Source of the DNA: Macrotrachela quadricornifera
Taxonomy: Eukaryota; Rotifera; Eurotatoria; Philodinida; Philodinidae
Length of the DNA stretch: 64,000 bases
Assembly: GCA_022393335.1 (NCBI GenBank)
Contig: JAJEKB010021383.1
Location: 1,276,684 to 1,340,683 of the forward strand
Direction: 5' to 3'
Notes under the pieces: generated by a model
What the model was told of the DNA's origin: nothing
The model's input: only the letters and a program-made list of their open reading frames with translations
The model's database searches: none
Made by a program: the position numbers and the translations under genes
Shown here: positions 11,909-24,200 of the stretch, piece after piece
Layout: each line of letters begins with the position of its first letter
Numbering within the stretch: the first letter of the stretch is position 1

Positions 11909-13468
11909 CCCAGGTAGAGAAATCTTGTTAAGATCATATAAGAACCTACAAGATCCTACCAACAATCAGATATCATCAGATTCATACTATAGGATCTTAC
12001 GAAATCGTACAGATATCTTGTTCTAAGATTCGATACGTTTCCTACTATAAGATGCTTTGGTAAATCTTATACGATTCTTTCTATAAGATTCTTACAAACT
12101 CAGAAAAGCAGAATCTTGTAATATCTTATAAGATCTTATAAGATCATAGTTCTTGATTTTTCTTATACAAATAGTATTGTATGTAGCAATTGTTTTGCAT
12201 TTTAAATAATTTTCAAGACAATGAATACATATTAATTTGAGCTCACATAATTTTAGAATTCTCAATACATTTTTGTAGAGTGACCTATGGAACCAAACCT
12301 ATTATTTTTTTGTTTAGAAGTAATATTTCCTATTTATTTTTTTTAATTTATCGTCGCAGAAAGAATAGCGTTTTCTGCATTTGTCTTAAGATAATAGAAT
12401 AGTTTTTTTTTCAATTTTTAATTACAAATTTTGATTAAAAAAATATTTTAAATAATTTCGACTTTTTTGAAATATTTTAGATTGGCTTGCAGAAATGAAC
12501 CAATTGGATAATTACTAATCCACATATATATTTCATAGTTCTTTATAAAGGATGTATAATTATTTAATGACTGCATCAGACTATATAACGTTATAGAACT
12601 TTTTTATGCTCATTTGTAAAATTCTAAATTATTTTAGTTTTATCTTTTTTAGACGTTCGAAAATTCATTATCTTTGTTTATTTGTTTTATTATCTCATGG
12701 CTTATATTTTTAGCATTTGTTTGGTATGATAAACCTCAAACTAATGGTGTTAATTATTTAATCTATTTTGAACGAAGTGAAATAAAATTAAATCTAATCA
12801 ATGAAAATAATTTCATTTTAATTACACTAAAATTAATATAATGTGGTGATTATTTGTTTGATCTATATTTGTATGTTAATGTTCATTTTTTGATCGATCT
12901 GTATTTTTTTAATCGATGTTATTTGTTTGATTTATATTTCTGCATGCTGATGGTTACTTTTTTCATCTGTATTTCTACATGTGATTTATATATATCCTTT
13001 TTATTTTGATGCGTATTTTTTTTTACTTTACTTAACATATATGCAAAATAGTAGTCGTTAGATACTATATAGTTATTACTGCATTATTTGTATATTGTAA
13101 TTTTTCTCTCACTATTGTAACTCATATATATCTGAATAAAGTACATTTATAACAAAGAGAAACCAACTCTACAAAACTGATAGAACGTGCAGATGGTACA
13201 AGAAAAGCAGCATATAATGCATCTGATCGTTCCAATAAATCTTATATGAATAGTACAAGAGCTTACAAGATTATACAATAAGTTCATATAAGAATCCTAT
13301 AGTAGGATTTTATAAGAAATGGTGGCTTTAAGATTTTCCTACAGAATCCTACAAGATCATATAAGATTTTTATATGATCTTGTAAGTTTATACAAGATCT
13401 TATAGCAAGTTCTTGTATGATCTTGGATAAATCGTACAAGATCTTACAGTCAGATTCTTTCACCTGGG
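11909..13468. mobile_element. Inverted-repeat (MITE/fold-back) element nested in the LTR element
   Basis: The ends are CCCAGGTAGAGAAATCTTG on the left and, as reverse complement, CCCAGGTGAAAGAATCTGA on the right. Each end carries about 200 bp packed with AAGATCTTATA-like words in inverted orientation (about 11925-12145 and 13230-13455). No transposase is seen inside. The flanks (AAT on the left, ATT on the right) leave the target duplication unresolved. It resembles the element at 62281-63335 in design but has different tips. Confidence 0.6.
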
Positions 13469-14078
13469 ATTCGTTGATTTTCTTTTGTTTAATGTTATTG
13501 AACTTCAACCAATTGATTTGTCTTTATAATACATAAATAAAAATGATAAATATAAATTTGCGCATTAATGAGTCATATAAATTTTTCTATTAGTTCATTC
13601 AATATTCCATATGCCAATAGTAATAAGGTACGAAACATTGTTTCTTTTTTGGTTCTCATTGATCAGATGAGAATTCGAAAGAATAAATAAATGAATATTA
13701 ACATATTCATGAGTTATATTTCGTGTAATGAGATAATTAATTATAAAAGATAATCTTCCAAAACCAGTATAATAGCCCTTCGAAACCAGTGAATGGGGGA
13801 AAGTCACACTCCCCGATCTCGCTATGCTAGATCATATTTGATCAAGTTAGTCTAATAGTAACTAATTATTCCATATTGTTTGACATTTAAATGCATAAGA
13901 CGGATCTCTTCAGAAGAGGTCCCAGAATTATTGAATACGTTGAAAAATCGGAGGTAATACATTAGTTGTCACCTAACGATGTAATGTTTGCTTTTTTTTT
14001 TTTTTTTTTTTTGTGTTGGACAATACACGTTTAAATAATTTAAAATAATAAATGATATTTTACGTCTTTAAAAATTTA

Positions 14079-14290
14079 TTATCGTTTAACCAAGATTATC
14101 GATTGTAAAGCTTGCTGTTGTTTAGCCATTGGAATTATATCCAATTTCTTTTTGATTGATTTAGTTTGAGGATTTTTTCGACGTTTCGGGTATGTGATAA
14201 AATTATTTGGAATTAATTGACTATCATGGTCCTTAACTTGAGATCCTGTGCTCGAAGTCGTAAAGAATATGTTATTAGTAAATAATTTAA
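14079..14290 (-). other. Short basic open stretch inside the LTR element
   Basis: An open frame without an early Met ends at 14079 and encodes a Lys/Arg-rich tail (ITYPKRRKNPQTKSIKKK, then MAKQQQALQ). It could be a gag remnant, an exon captured by the element, or chance; no domain is recognised. Confidence 0.2.
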
Positions 14291-14649
14291 ATATAACTAT
14301 AATAATTTAATTGTATGACTTATATTATGCGGAATTAGTAAAAATGAATGAACGAAATTCTATTTGGAATTTCCGATTATAACTGTTCAACGATTATTCA
14401 AAAATGTATGGACAGTCTTGAACCAAATAATTGTTTTTGAAAAAATATCGAATCTCTTTCACAGAGTTTCTTTAAAAGATACTTAATACATTTTAACAAA
14501 AAACTTATTCGAAAATAATTCATTTAAAATAATTAATGTAAAATAATTTGTTTAAAATAAATTCATTTAAAATAATTTATTATTGCAGCGTCTTGATAAT
14601 CATAATAATGATAATATTAATGTTTAAATGAATGAATTGATGCAGTTGT

Positions 14650-14667
14650 TGTTTGCCAGAGTCGCCA
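14650..14667 (-). other. Primer-binding-like site of the LTR element
   Basis: Two bases inside the 5' LTR (minus strand) the sequence reads TGGCGACTCTGGCAAAC. The TGG start fits pairing with the CCA end of a tRNA. The tRNA partner was not identified. Confidence 0.5.
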
Positions 14668-14669
14668 TT

Positions 14670-14894
14670 TGTTAGGGTTTTATTTGTGGAGCGATATTTC
14701 GGTTTACATCGGCTCGTTTATTATAGATAAAACATCGATATTTATATGTGTAACAGAAACAAAAGAGAAACGAATATAAAGCTTAATCGAGGAAGAGAGA
14801 ACATAATATCATGAATACATATATCAAGATGTTAGAAGAACGAAAGAAAGAAAAGGATCGAGGTATATGTTATATAGGGATTCACACTCTAACA
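14670..14894 (-). repeat. Long terminal repeat (5' LTR of the minus-strand element)
   Basis: 225 bp, identical to 11127-11351. It ends in TAACA and is followed at once by the second GCCAG and the resumed ADP-ribosyltransferase frame. Confidence 0.9.
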
Positions 14895-15958
14895 GCCAGG
14901 ATGAAGAAGAAATTTTATTCATGGTTGGTTCTATCTATCGTGTCTTAGGCGTACATGAAGAAAATGATAAATATGTTGTTTCACTTCAATTATCTGATAA
15001 TATTGAAGAAAATATGCAACTATTAATGAATTATATGATGGCAAATAAAACAACCGCAATTGGTAATAATAGAAGTCTTGTTAGGTTTATCAATATTCTG
15101 TATTATATGAATAAATTTGATTTGGTTGAAAAGTTTGCCAAACGAGTGCTTCATGAGACCTCAATAGTGGCTAAATCTGATTCTGTAAACGTGATTGATA
15201 TAGTCGAATGCCATTTACATCTAGGCTATGTGGCTGACAAGCATGATCGACATATTAAGGCATTAAAAGAATACAAAACAGCTTTAAATCATGTGCTTTC
15301 TATGGAAAAGTCATATTCGAAAATGACAGCAGTAATTTACGTAGCTATTGCCTATAATTATAATCAACGCAGACAGTATAAACATGCTCTTAAATATTAC
15401 AAAAAAGCTCTTTATATTCTTCAAGAGGAGAACGATAAGAATCAGCATGAACTGGGACATTTATATACAAATATGGGAATGCTCTATCGAGCCAGGAAGA
15501 ATTATGAACAATCACGTTTTTATCACGAACAAGCATTAGAAATTCGAAAAAGATGCCTACCAGAATTTCATTACGATTTAGCATTCACATATAGAGGCTT
15601 AGCTACAGTCTACCTTGATCTGCATGAATATGATCGAGCTCTAGATAGTTGTAAGAAAGCGTTAGATATTGATAGTAAATCATTGCCAAATGATCATTCA
15701 ACACTGGCAGTTACCTATGAATATATGGCTGCTATATATCAACAATTAGATGATATAGAGCACGCAAAAGATTATCTAGCCCAGGCCAGTGTTATAGATC
15801 ATCGTACAATATTAATACCTGATTCACGCTTTTCAATCATCACCTACACATGTCCATGGTGCCAACATAATGTGTGGATTTACAAAATGTTTCGATTTGT
15901 AAAAGGAGCTCCTTGTTTTCGATGTTTACAAAAACTGATTGTTATTCGTCGACTTTGA

Positions 15959-16388
15959 AGAAATGATTACTTTTTTTATTTGTTTGTTTTAAAAAAAAAT
16001 TTTTCTTTATTAATTATTAAATTAATGTATATAAGAAAAATAACATATGTCGAATTTCAATGCTTAAAAATGAAAACACTACTAAATTCTTGCTGCATCT
16101 CTATATATTCAAAATTGCAATTTTTTGTAAAAGAAAATTGACGTTTAAATCATGGCTCCATCGATTAGCCTAACTTTTATGTGATACATTCCTCAACAAA
16201 CATTAATTTATTGTAACTAAAAGTTTTACATGATTTTTATTCATGTTATATAATACAGATAATTACACTAGTGTTAATTAACAGTTATTTAAAAATAAAT
16301 GAAAACGCGATATGACAAAAATTTTGTTTTCTTCATAAAAGTGATTCTATATTAAAGATAAACGAGTAAATTTTAAAAAAAATAATGA
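15959..16388. other. Intergenic
   Basis: AT-rich spacer between the TPR gene 3' end and tRNA-Phe. It includes the T-rich terminator side of the tRNA gene. Nothing else seen. Confidence 0.4.
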
Positions 16389-16399
16389 TGCCGTGACCC

Positions 16400-16456
<57 letters not shown>

Positions 16457-16461
16457 CCGGC
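16389..16461 (-). tRNA. tRNA-Phe (GAA)
   Basis: On the minus strand the 73 nt start GCCGGGATAGCTCAGTTGG and end in CGGGTCACGGCA. The acceptor stem (GCCGGGA against the GTCACGGC side), D-arm, the loop CTGAAGA with anticodon GAA, and the T-arm GGTTCGATCCC are all canonical; the body is close to the eukaryotic tRNA-Phe consensus. There is no intron and no encoded CCA. Downstream on the minus strand, TATTTTTTTT provides a Pol III terminator. Confidence 0.95.
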
Positions 16462-18561
16462 GATTAATGATCATGATAAATGTATTTATAATTTGATTTG
16501 AAAAATTTATATCAATTTAAAAAATTCAAACAATAGTAACATGTTATGATTATCCTTGTATTTAGTGCATAAACATTGAATTTCTTAAAAATTTTCTGAA
16601 ACAAAAAGTCAAATTATGATAGTGTTTATTTAGGTCTAATATGGATTTCACGATAGGGTAGCAGATAGTGAATGTAAACACCATTATTCTTCCATCTGTT
16701 TTCATCCGTTTTTTTTGAATATTTTATAACAAAAACTGTTTATTTGAGAGATTTTGGAAACGTGCTAATATTACAAAAATGGATGAAAATAATTCATTGA
16801 TCGAATTCTATAAACATCATGGAATCCTAGACATTAGTTTTTGCTCCAGAAACTGATCTCTCAAAGATCAGCATTGTGGAATAGAATGTCTGTTCACGTG
16901 CCGAATCATCATATTTTAGGTACGAATAGTGAAACGATTGTTATTTATTAGAATGAGAAACATCATTTATCAAAAAAATGATTTTTATAAGACATGATTT
17001 CATGTGAATCATACCTTGTTTTAAAACGATTGTAAATAATACGTACTATGGAACAATTTTATCATAATTTTTGGAATAAATTTTGTCTGCAAACATGATT
17101 TATGACTTTAACTATATCTGATCTTGATATAATTTTCTAATTATACACAAAGACTTCTTCTTGCTAACTGTTATTCTCGATGTTCTACTTAATATTTCAT
17201 TGAATTTTTATGTAATTTGAATAAATAAAATTTTAGTAGATTTTTCTCGTGTTACAATAAATCTCCATCATTTTTGCTGTCTATCGTTCATCAATATTTT
17301 CAGTTTCATTATACCGTCACATGTTGATCACCATTTCTTGATATAATTTCCTAATAGCTTCATCAAACATTAATGGTGTCACGCAGATATATGATTAAGC
17401 AAATTCCTATACAAGACAACAACGACTACTAGTATTAGTCTTTGTCAACTTCAATATCTACTTGACTTCGTGATAAATTGAGATTGGCAGTATATTGTCC
17501 AGTACGTTATTTGACTATACTGTTATCTTGTTGATCACTTGTCCCAAAGGCGATAATGAGTTGCGAACCAGTGAAGAAGACCCATTAAAAACTAAATTTG
17601 CCGTTTCACACCATTACAAAATACTTTCTTTTCAACTCAAAAATCGTTCTTTATATAGATAGAAAGCGTTCTGAACTGTTTCATAAATCAATAGAATAAG
17701 TCTTTGTTCATTCTTTTTTTGAAACAGTTAGGATAGGATGTCATCAAAATGAGATCGCTTTCTTTAACATTCTATTATGTATCTCATGTTCAAATTCAAC
17801 TTCATGCATATTTGCCTGTTTAGAGACAAGAGATATCTCCGTTATAAAATCAACCTGACCAGGACAGAATATGCAAATGAAAGGAATATAAAAGATTTGA
17901 TCACATGAAATTTATAAAATAATAAAAAGAAAAGGAAGTTAATCAATTGAAATATTCATTGTATCAAATACAATGTCATATACACTTTTATATCTCCACC
18001 ATTTTTATCGATCATGATAGTACACATACAATGAATCAACAGCAAATAATTATGATTCAATAGAGAAGATTGAAAGTTTTCGCGATAAATATTGTATTCG
18101 TTTTTAACGAATTAATTCATTTCAATCAAAATGATTTATCATTGACAAGAGATTATTAACATGATGTAGATGAAAGTTTGCTAGCAAGTCCAACATTATA
18201 ATCAGACTGAACAGGATATGAATTGTATGATTGAATAAATGTCTACATCCAAGTTAAAGTCAAGCTCGGTATTCATCTATAGATTCATGAAAGGTTTTGT
18301 TGGAAGCATAGATCAAAGAGTTAATCTATTATCAATAGCAATTGAAAGATATAAACCAACAATAGAAATGTGACGTACATAATCTAGTTTTACATCAATG
18401 AATAAGAACAGAAACATGACTGAGATTCATGAAAACATTTTATTCGTTATTACAATTAAATTCTGTGGTATAGACATATATGATATATCAGAAATGTCCC
18501 ATGTTCATGATGAAGGAGACATTTTTTTGCCTAAAAAACATTTTTAAAATAATAAATATTT
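16462..18561. other. Intergenic, no gene recognised
   Basis: About 2.1 kb of AT-rich DNA between tRNA-Phe and the 3' end of receptor B. No long open frame, no clear repeat. Confidence 0.45.
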
Positions 18562-19646
18562 TTAATTTTGTTGTACTATACCAATTGCATGATTATGAAA
18601 TGTATTATGTATAACATCTATTGAAAGTCTTTGTTTCTGTTTTTGAAATAAATATTTAATTTGTCGACGAAAACCACTATTTGAAATAATAGATACATAA
18701 AAGCTCGAAGCAAAAAAAACATAAGAAAGTAAATGTGTTAATTCAATAAAAATTTTCTCTTGAATCTTTTGTAAAGGTGATTTAGGCCATTGTTGACTAA
18801 TATTTGTATAGATTAATTCAGCTGCATATGGAATATATGTTATAATAGCAATAATTGATTGTAATATCAACATTAATGTTAATTGTGAATCAACTTGTTG
18901 AAGAGCTGATCGACGTATATTGACTATTTGTGGTATACTATTTATTGGAGTAATTCGTCGTTGAATAATATATCGAATACTTCTCATTAATAAATATCCA
19001 AGTATAGCTACTGTTATAGGTGGACATATTGCAGTAAATATAACTTCAAAATAATTATCATAATCAGCATAAAAACCTTCAAGAGGAGTACATATATTAT
19101 TTTTTATACTATAGAAAATTAATCGATGACCAATAAGTAAAAGCCAAAATATTAAACATATAATTGATAATTTATAAGCTAATGAAATCCGATTACTCCA
19201 TTGACGATATACTTTAAAAAAAAAATAAATTTAAAATATTAATTGAATAATAATATTTATTTAAACTTACTATTTGAACGTTGTGCTGATAATAATCGAT
19301 CAATAGTTGCAAATGAAAATAGAGTAAATGATATTTGATTACCCCATATTGAAACAAATTGTCGTAATTTACATATTATATCATATTGATTAGTAATAGA
19401 TATTTGAAAACCTTTTTGAAGTATTCTTGTAATTAATACAAAATTAAAATAAATAAAATCAGACATAGCTTCAGAAAATAAATAAATTGAATAAGCACGA
19501 TGACGAAATGATTTCGAATGAAATACAATCATATTACCAATACAACCAATATTACCTGTTATCCAAAGAAATAAACCAAACCATATATTCAATTGATATG
19601 GTGTAATTAAAAGAGCATTATTTATATTTGTTATAGTAATATTCAT
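18562..19646 (-). CDS. Rhodopsin-like G-protein-coupled receptor B (two exons)
   Basis: Spliced product of 341 aa. Exon 1 is 19646-19271 and exon 2 is 19211-18562. The 59-bp intron (19270-19212) runs GTAAGT...AAAG; the junction gives QRSN-I-YRQWSNR at the same place and phase as in receptors A and C. TM1 has the GNIGCIGNM pattern, TM3 ends SFATIDRL, and TM7 has SYVFFASSFY before a basic tail (FRRQIKYLFQKQKQR). The tail is about 30 residues longer than in receptor A. MNITITNI at the N-terminus offers one glycosylation site. It is more diverged from A and C than those two are from each other in the TM6-TM7 region. The ligand is unknown; a peptide receptor is plausible. Confidence 0.82.
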
Positions 19647-20489
19647 TATAATAATCGATTGATTAGATGTTATTTTTAAAATAGAATTATTTATTGAATA
19701 TATTATATCGTCAAGGATTCTTCTCTTTCAGATAGTACGGGTAAATGGATAACAATTTGTGATAGGCTTTTTCAAAAAAAATTTTTACATACTTAATTTA
19801 TTTATTTTGTAAAAACAGATTTTAATCGGTTTTTTTTCTATAATAAAGATAATAAATGTTCTCAAATTAGTTTTTTTCTAATGAATTAAAAAGAAAACGT
19901 TTGTGAATACTTATTAAATGTTGATGAATTTTTTTGTTTTTCTTAAGAATTAATTTCCGATTAATTATAAGAAAAGCTTTTATAAGCATTTTTAAATATA
20001 ATGCGATATATATTTAGATTAATATGTAATTTAAGAACTTCTTTTACTATATATATGTAAAATATAGATGAATAAATTACAAAAATTATTGTATCTTTAT
20101 ATTCTTATAAGTAAAATCTCACTATCACAGGTTTTTCTTAATCAATTTTCTATGATTTTTTTCAAGTTAAGTTCATTTAATAGGTTTTGTCTATCACATA
20201 AAAAAAATCATAAATTTATCTCGAGAATTATCAAGATGCATGTAAATTAATTCTAGATTGTATATATTGTCAATCACTATTTCAATATTAAATATAGTTC
20301 CTTATCGAAAAAGAAAAAAATTCAATTGTAATATGTTAAATATACATCTATGATTAGAAATATGAATTAAAATTATCTTCTTCATTAAAAGATTTTTTTC
20401 TCAATTACAATTGATTTAAATTCTAAATGTGTTTTATTATGTATATAAAGTTTTCCAAAATCATATTTTTAATATCTTACTTGTGACCA
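19647..20489. other. Intergenic
   Basis: AT-rich. A 60-codon plus-strand frame at 20068-20250 has no recognisable feature and is treated as chance. Confidence 0.4.
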
Positions 20490-20990
20490 TTTAGGTTTTG
20501 GTAATCCAATTTTTATGAATATTAGCTCGTCAACTGTATCGATTTATTAATGGTTCAAGTTCATCTTGTAATCTACTTAAATTAGTTGCTAGATTCGATG
20601 AATATATTGATCGATGACCAACTAATATAATCTATGATCGTTCTTTCATTTGTCATTCTTGTTTATATTGTTGAAGAATATTTTCAAAAAATATTTTATT
20701 TGAGATGAATTTATTTTATAGTCATGTTCAGTTGATATGAAAATCCATTTAAATAAAATTATAATATCTTTCATGATTACCAGTTGCTGTCATATATGAT
20801 ATTTGATTTGATATAGGTGCTATTTGATTTATATATAAATCTCATATTGTTTGAACTTCTATTTCTGATCCTGTTCTAATATAAGCTATATCACTAGAAT
20901 GAACAATATAATCAACTTGTTCATATTAATTTTTATTAAAATTTTTTTTTAATTGTTTTCATTATTTCAAAACATTGTTCTTTTGTTTTA
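20490..20990 (-). pseudogene. Decayed purple acid phosphatase / metallophosphoesterase
   Basis: Translation of the minus strand, ignoring stops, gives a run typical of purple acid phosphatases: VDYIVHSSDIAYIRTG (family HSGDIsYa), then ISYMTATGNHERYYNF (the GNHE metal-binding block), then ERS-stop-IILVGHRSIYSSN (family GHRPMY) and LQDELEPLINRYS. At least seven in-frame stops lie between these blocks, and the HGH block is unrecognisable. Several stops fall where the family has Trp (TGG read as TGA or TAG), and other changes are also G-to-A or C-to-T. The N- and C-terminal parts are missing or too decayed to follow. The gene is dead; in life these dinuclear-metal enzymes hydrolyse phosphate esters. 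Confidence 0.7.
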
Positions 20991-21299
20991 GATATTAAAA
21001 AAGACAATATATTCGATATATCGGCTTGTCCATATAATTTCGCCTCAGCATTAAGTTTTTGCTCATTTGGTTTTGAAGATTTCGAGATCTGCTTGAGCTC
21101 ATAAAAGTGTTTTTTCGAAAATCTATCACTGAAATGTCAATATCTATTTTTGCAAAATCAATCGAAAAAGTTGGGTTTAGACTCTTAGTGATAGATTTTC
21201 GGAAAAATCTCAAAATCTTCAAAACAAAATGAGTAAAAACGTAACGCTATGACACTTTGCTTTGTCGTTTTAGTTTAGATTTTTTCTTATTATACTTGT

Positions 21300-24200
21300 T
21301 TATATTTTATCGCGTTTATCTATGAATTCAATAGTTTTTTCATACATAGCAATATAATGTGTACATAGTTCAGCTAATTTTTCCGAAATATCCATTAAAT
21401 ATTCTTCATCATCCCATATTGCTGAAAAACATATCAGACAACCTAATAAATCTCGAAGTTTTGAATAAGTATTATTAACAACTGAATAACTATGTTTCAT
21501 TTTACGATCAGTTGATGTATCATAAGAATTATCATAGCATGCATCTATAAGTTCATTAACCAAATGAGAAATTTCTTGATAGGGAGATTTATCTGGTTGA
21601 TCAATAATTGATAAATTTTGAAGAATACCATCAGGATATGGAAGACCAAGATCTCTCCAAAATTTATTTTCTATAGTAGTACCTAATTTTTCAATGATCA
21701 TGTGAAGATCGTCAGAGCTAAGAATAGAACATTTTTTATCAATCCAATTTGTTGGAACTATACCATCAAATAAATTATCATTAATACAAATGAATTTAGA
21801 ATTACGTTCACATAAATTCAAGATACTTTCGATTGTACTAGAACTGATATGATTCAGATTTGATCCATCACGAAGATAAAGGACATGTATTTCAGAATTA
21901 GAGAATTTTTTTAATTCATTCAAAATCATTAATTTCCAAAGCATAGTACATTTTGCTTCTTCTTCCAAGAATGTCTTAGGATGAAGACGATTATACCAAT
22001 TCAAAATATCTTCTAATTTTAAATTTGGTAAAAAAGATTTTAATGATTGATCATCATTTCCCATATATTGTGATTTCATATCATTGGTTGCAAAAACAGA
22101 TGATCTACATCGCTGTTGTAAATTAGTATAATCGAGTAAAAAATTAAATTTTAATTGGCATATGCTATCATATAGAGTATCAGGACATGGTTCTGTATTA
22201 TTCAGAATTTGTTTATATTCAGGTACACTTACTCTTGCAGAAAATATTCGATTTTGATTATTTGTAGCATGAACTTGTACTCGATAGTCATTATTTTCTA
22301 TCTTTTCAAACCAAACCATTGCAGTTTGTGGAAGATCAGCATTTCTTAAAAATTTTAATATTGCACTCCATCCTCCAGTAAAATTTATTGGTTCAGAAAT
22401 TGTTTTCATTTCCATTTCTGATGAATCAATTATTTCGCTTTCTGATGTATGTTGAATAAATTGTATTATTGTATCATAAATATAACCAAGTGCAGAACGT
22501 GAACGTTGACATTCGTATTTACCTTTTGATGGATAAAAATGAGGATATTTTGGTATACCTTGATTTTGCCATAATTCGATCCAATCTATGGATCCTGCTG
22601 AATGTCCTGTCTTAGCAAAATCAAAAGCATTGCTCATTGATATACAAAATTTATCCATCAATGGTCGCCATTGCCATGATGTCCATTCACTACCTAGACT
22701 ATCAATAATGCGCATACGCATATCAAAAAGTTCATGAATTGATATGTTCGTCATACTAATACCATATGATGCTATTGCTCGATTTGCTCCCTCGCGTAAA
22801 ATTCCCCAAAAATTATCAGATAATTCATTATCTTGAATCGTATCTATACTATCTTGTTTTGAAAGATTCCTCCAAAGATGATTGATTCGTTTACCACGCT
22901 CCAACTTATTATCAATATGACGAGCAATTGAAGACAATTTAGGTCTGCTAACCGTACGTTTTAGTTCATTGTCGCTGTCTGCTGATTCTCCTCCATCATC
23001 TTCAGATAATGTTTGTAAGGATGATTTGTCATTAAAGTTGCCAGGTGTATAGCATTTGGTATTAGCTACAATTCGTTCATCCCAACAGACAAAGTATCGA
23101 TCTCCATCTAGATCACTACCACTTATTTTATTTGGCTCAGGTCGATTGCCTTTGCAACTAAAAACAATCACATCTTTTAATTTATTTTGTCGAAATATTC
23201 TATGCGATACTGCAGTTAATTTTCGTAAATCTCCTTGATAATAACATGGTTCTTTTGTTACAAGCACTTTTCCTAAAATTTCTTTTTCCGAAACATTTGA
23301 TACACTCACATAAACTTCTCCAACTTTAAGAATATTCCAAAAATCTGCTATTCCATATAATCGACGAGATTTCTTAATACTGATTTTAAATCGACGAGCA
23401 AAATTTTGATAGTAACCAGCAAGAAAAGCTTCTTTCAATGGACAACCAATACCAAGCATATTGAAAGATTTTATATCATTATGTTCAATAGCAAATTTAA
23501 TTGCATACTTTCGACACGTAAGTAATTCATGGATTTCTCCATTTGGATCACAAGCTACGCTAGCAATATATTCTTTCATATCAATAGGATTTTTAGCACA
23601 ACCAACTATTAAAGAAATAAGTGCAAAATTAAGACGAGCTGGTTTCATCGGTTGTGAGCATTGTACTATTTCTATACTTTTATAATGCAAACTTTTATTA
23701 CGTGGAGTGAATTTAAATTGACTTTTGGATATTATGAGTGTGTTACCTGGAATTTTTCTATCGACAACAAGCATACCTTTAATGCCATCAAGACGAATTT
23801 GAAATGCTGAAAAACATTCAGGACACAATGTCTCATCATAATCATATTCAATTTCTCCATCAAGTTCTGTTGTTGCATTCCATTGAGTTGGTCCAACATT
23901 TTGAGCATTAAATACTATGTTTTTATATTGTCTTCCATCTAGCCATTTAGCAGTCATTTTCTTAGCTAGATCTAAACCTATACGACCACATCCATCTGTA
24001 TGCTCTCCAATATCTTTTTTCAGTTTAACATGAACATCTATCAGTTCCATACTTATAGACGAGGTGAACCATAATCCCATTCGTAAGCTCATTTTTAATG
24101 GTTGATCTTGTAATTCTTTTAGATCTGCATCTGAAAACATTATTTTACACACATCTTTGTGCATCTTGGTCATTAAATTTTTACTTTCTTCTAAACGTAG

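Larger units (their letters stand above)
11127..14894 (-). mobile_element. Non-autonomous LTR retrotransposon, very young insertion
   Basis: 3768 bp bounded by two 225-bp direct repeats that read base-for-base identical (11127-11351 and 14670-14894), with TG...CA ends, flanked by the 5-bp target duplication GCCAG (11122-11126 and 14895-14899). Orientation is minus: beside the right LTR lies a TGGCGACTCTGG primer-binding-like site, and beside the left LTR lies the purine tract AGTAGGGGAGTA. Read on the minus strand, the LTR has TATATAA near its start and AATAAA near its end. The 3.3-kb interior has no gag, protease, reverse transcriptase or integrase, so it must be moved by enzymes made elsewhere. 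It holds a nested inverted-repeat element (11909-13468) and a poly-T run at about 13990. Confidence 0.88.
9946..15958 (+). pseudogene. ADP-ribosyltransferase-TPR-zinc-ribbon protein gene, split by an LTR element
   Basis: Exon 1 runs 9946-10347; a 43-bp GTAAG...TTTTAG intron (10348-10390) follows; exon 2 runs from 10391. An unrecognised N-terminal region precedes a mono-ADP-ribosyltransferase (R-S-E type) domain: VYRGQ (Arg site, about 10862), FLSTS (about 10940), and the E-rich catalytic segment DEEEILF at 14900-14920. Five TPR repeats of kinesin-light-chain type follow (about 15200-15800), then a CPWC...CFRC zinc ribbon at the C-terminus. Two lesions exist. One extra nucleotide near 10662 shifts the frame and creates a TAA at 10664. 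A 3768-bp LTR element (11127-14894) sits just before the catalytic Glu segment, and its first codons give a stop (TGT TAG). Across the 5-bp GCCAG duplication the two halves are in the same frame. Enzymes of this class transfer ADP-ribose from NAD+ to protein. As it stands the gene cannot make the full protein. Confidence 0.8.
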
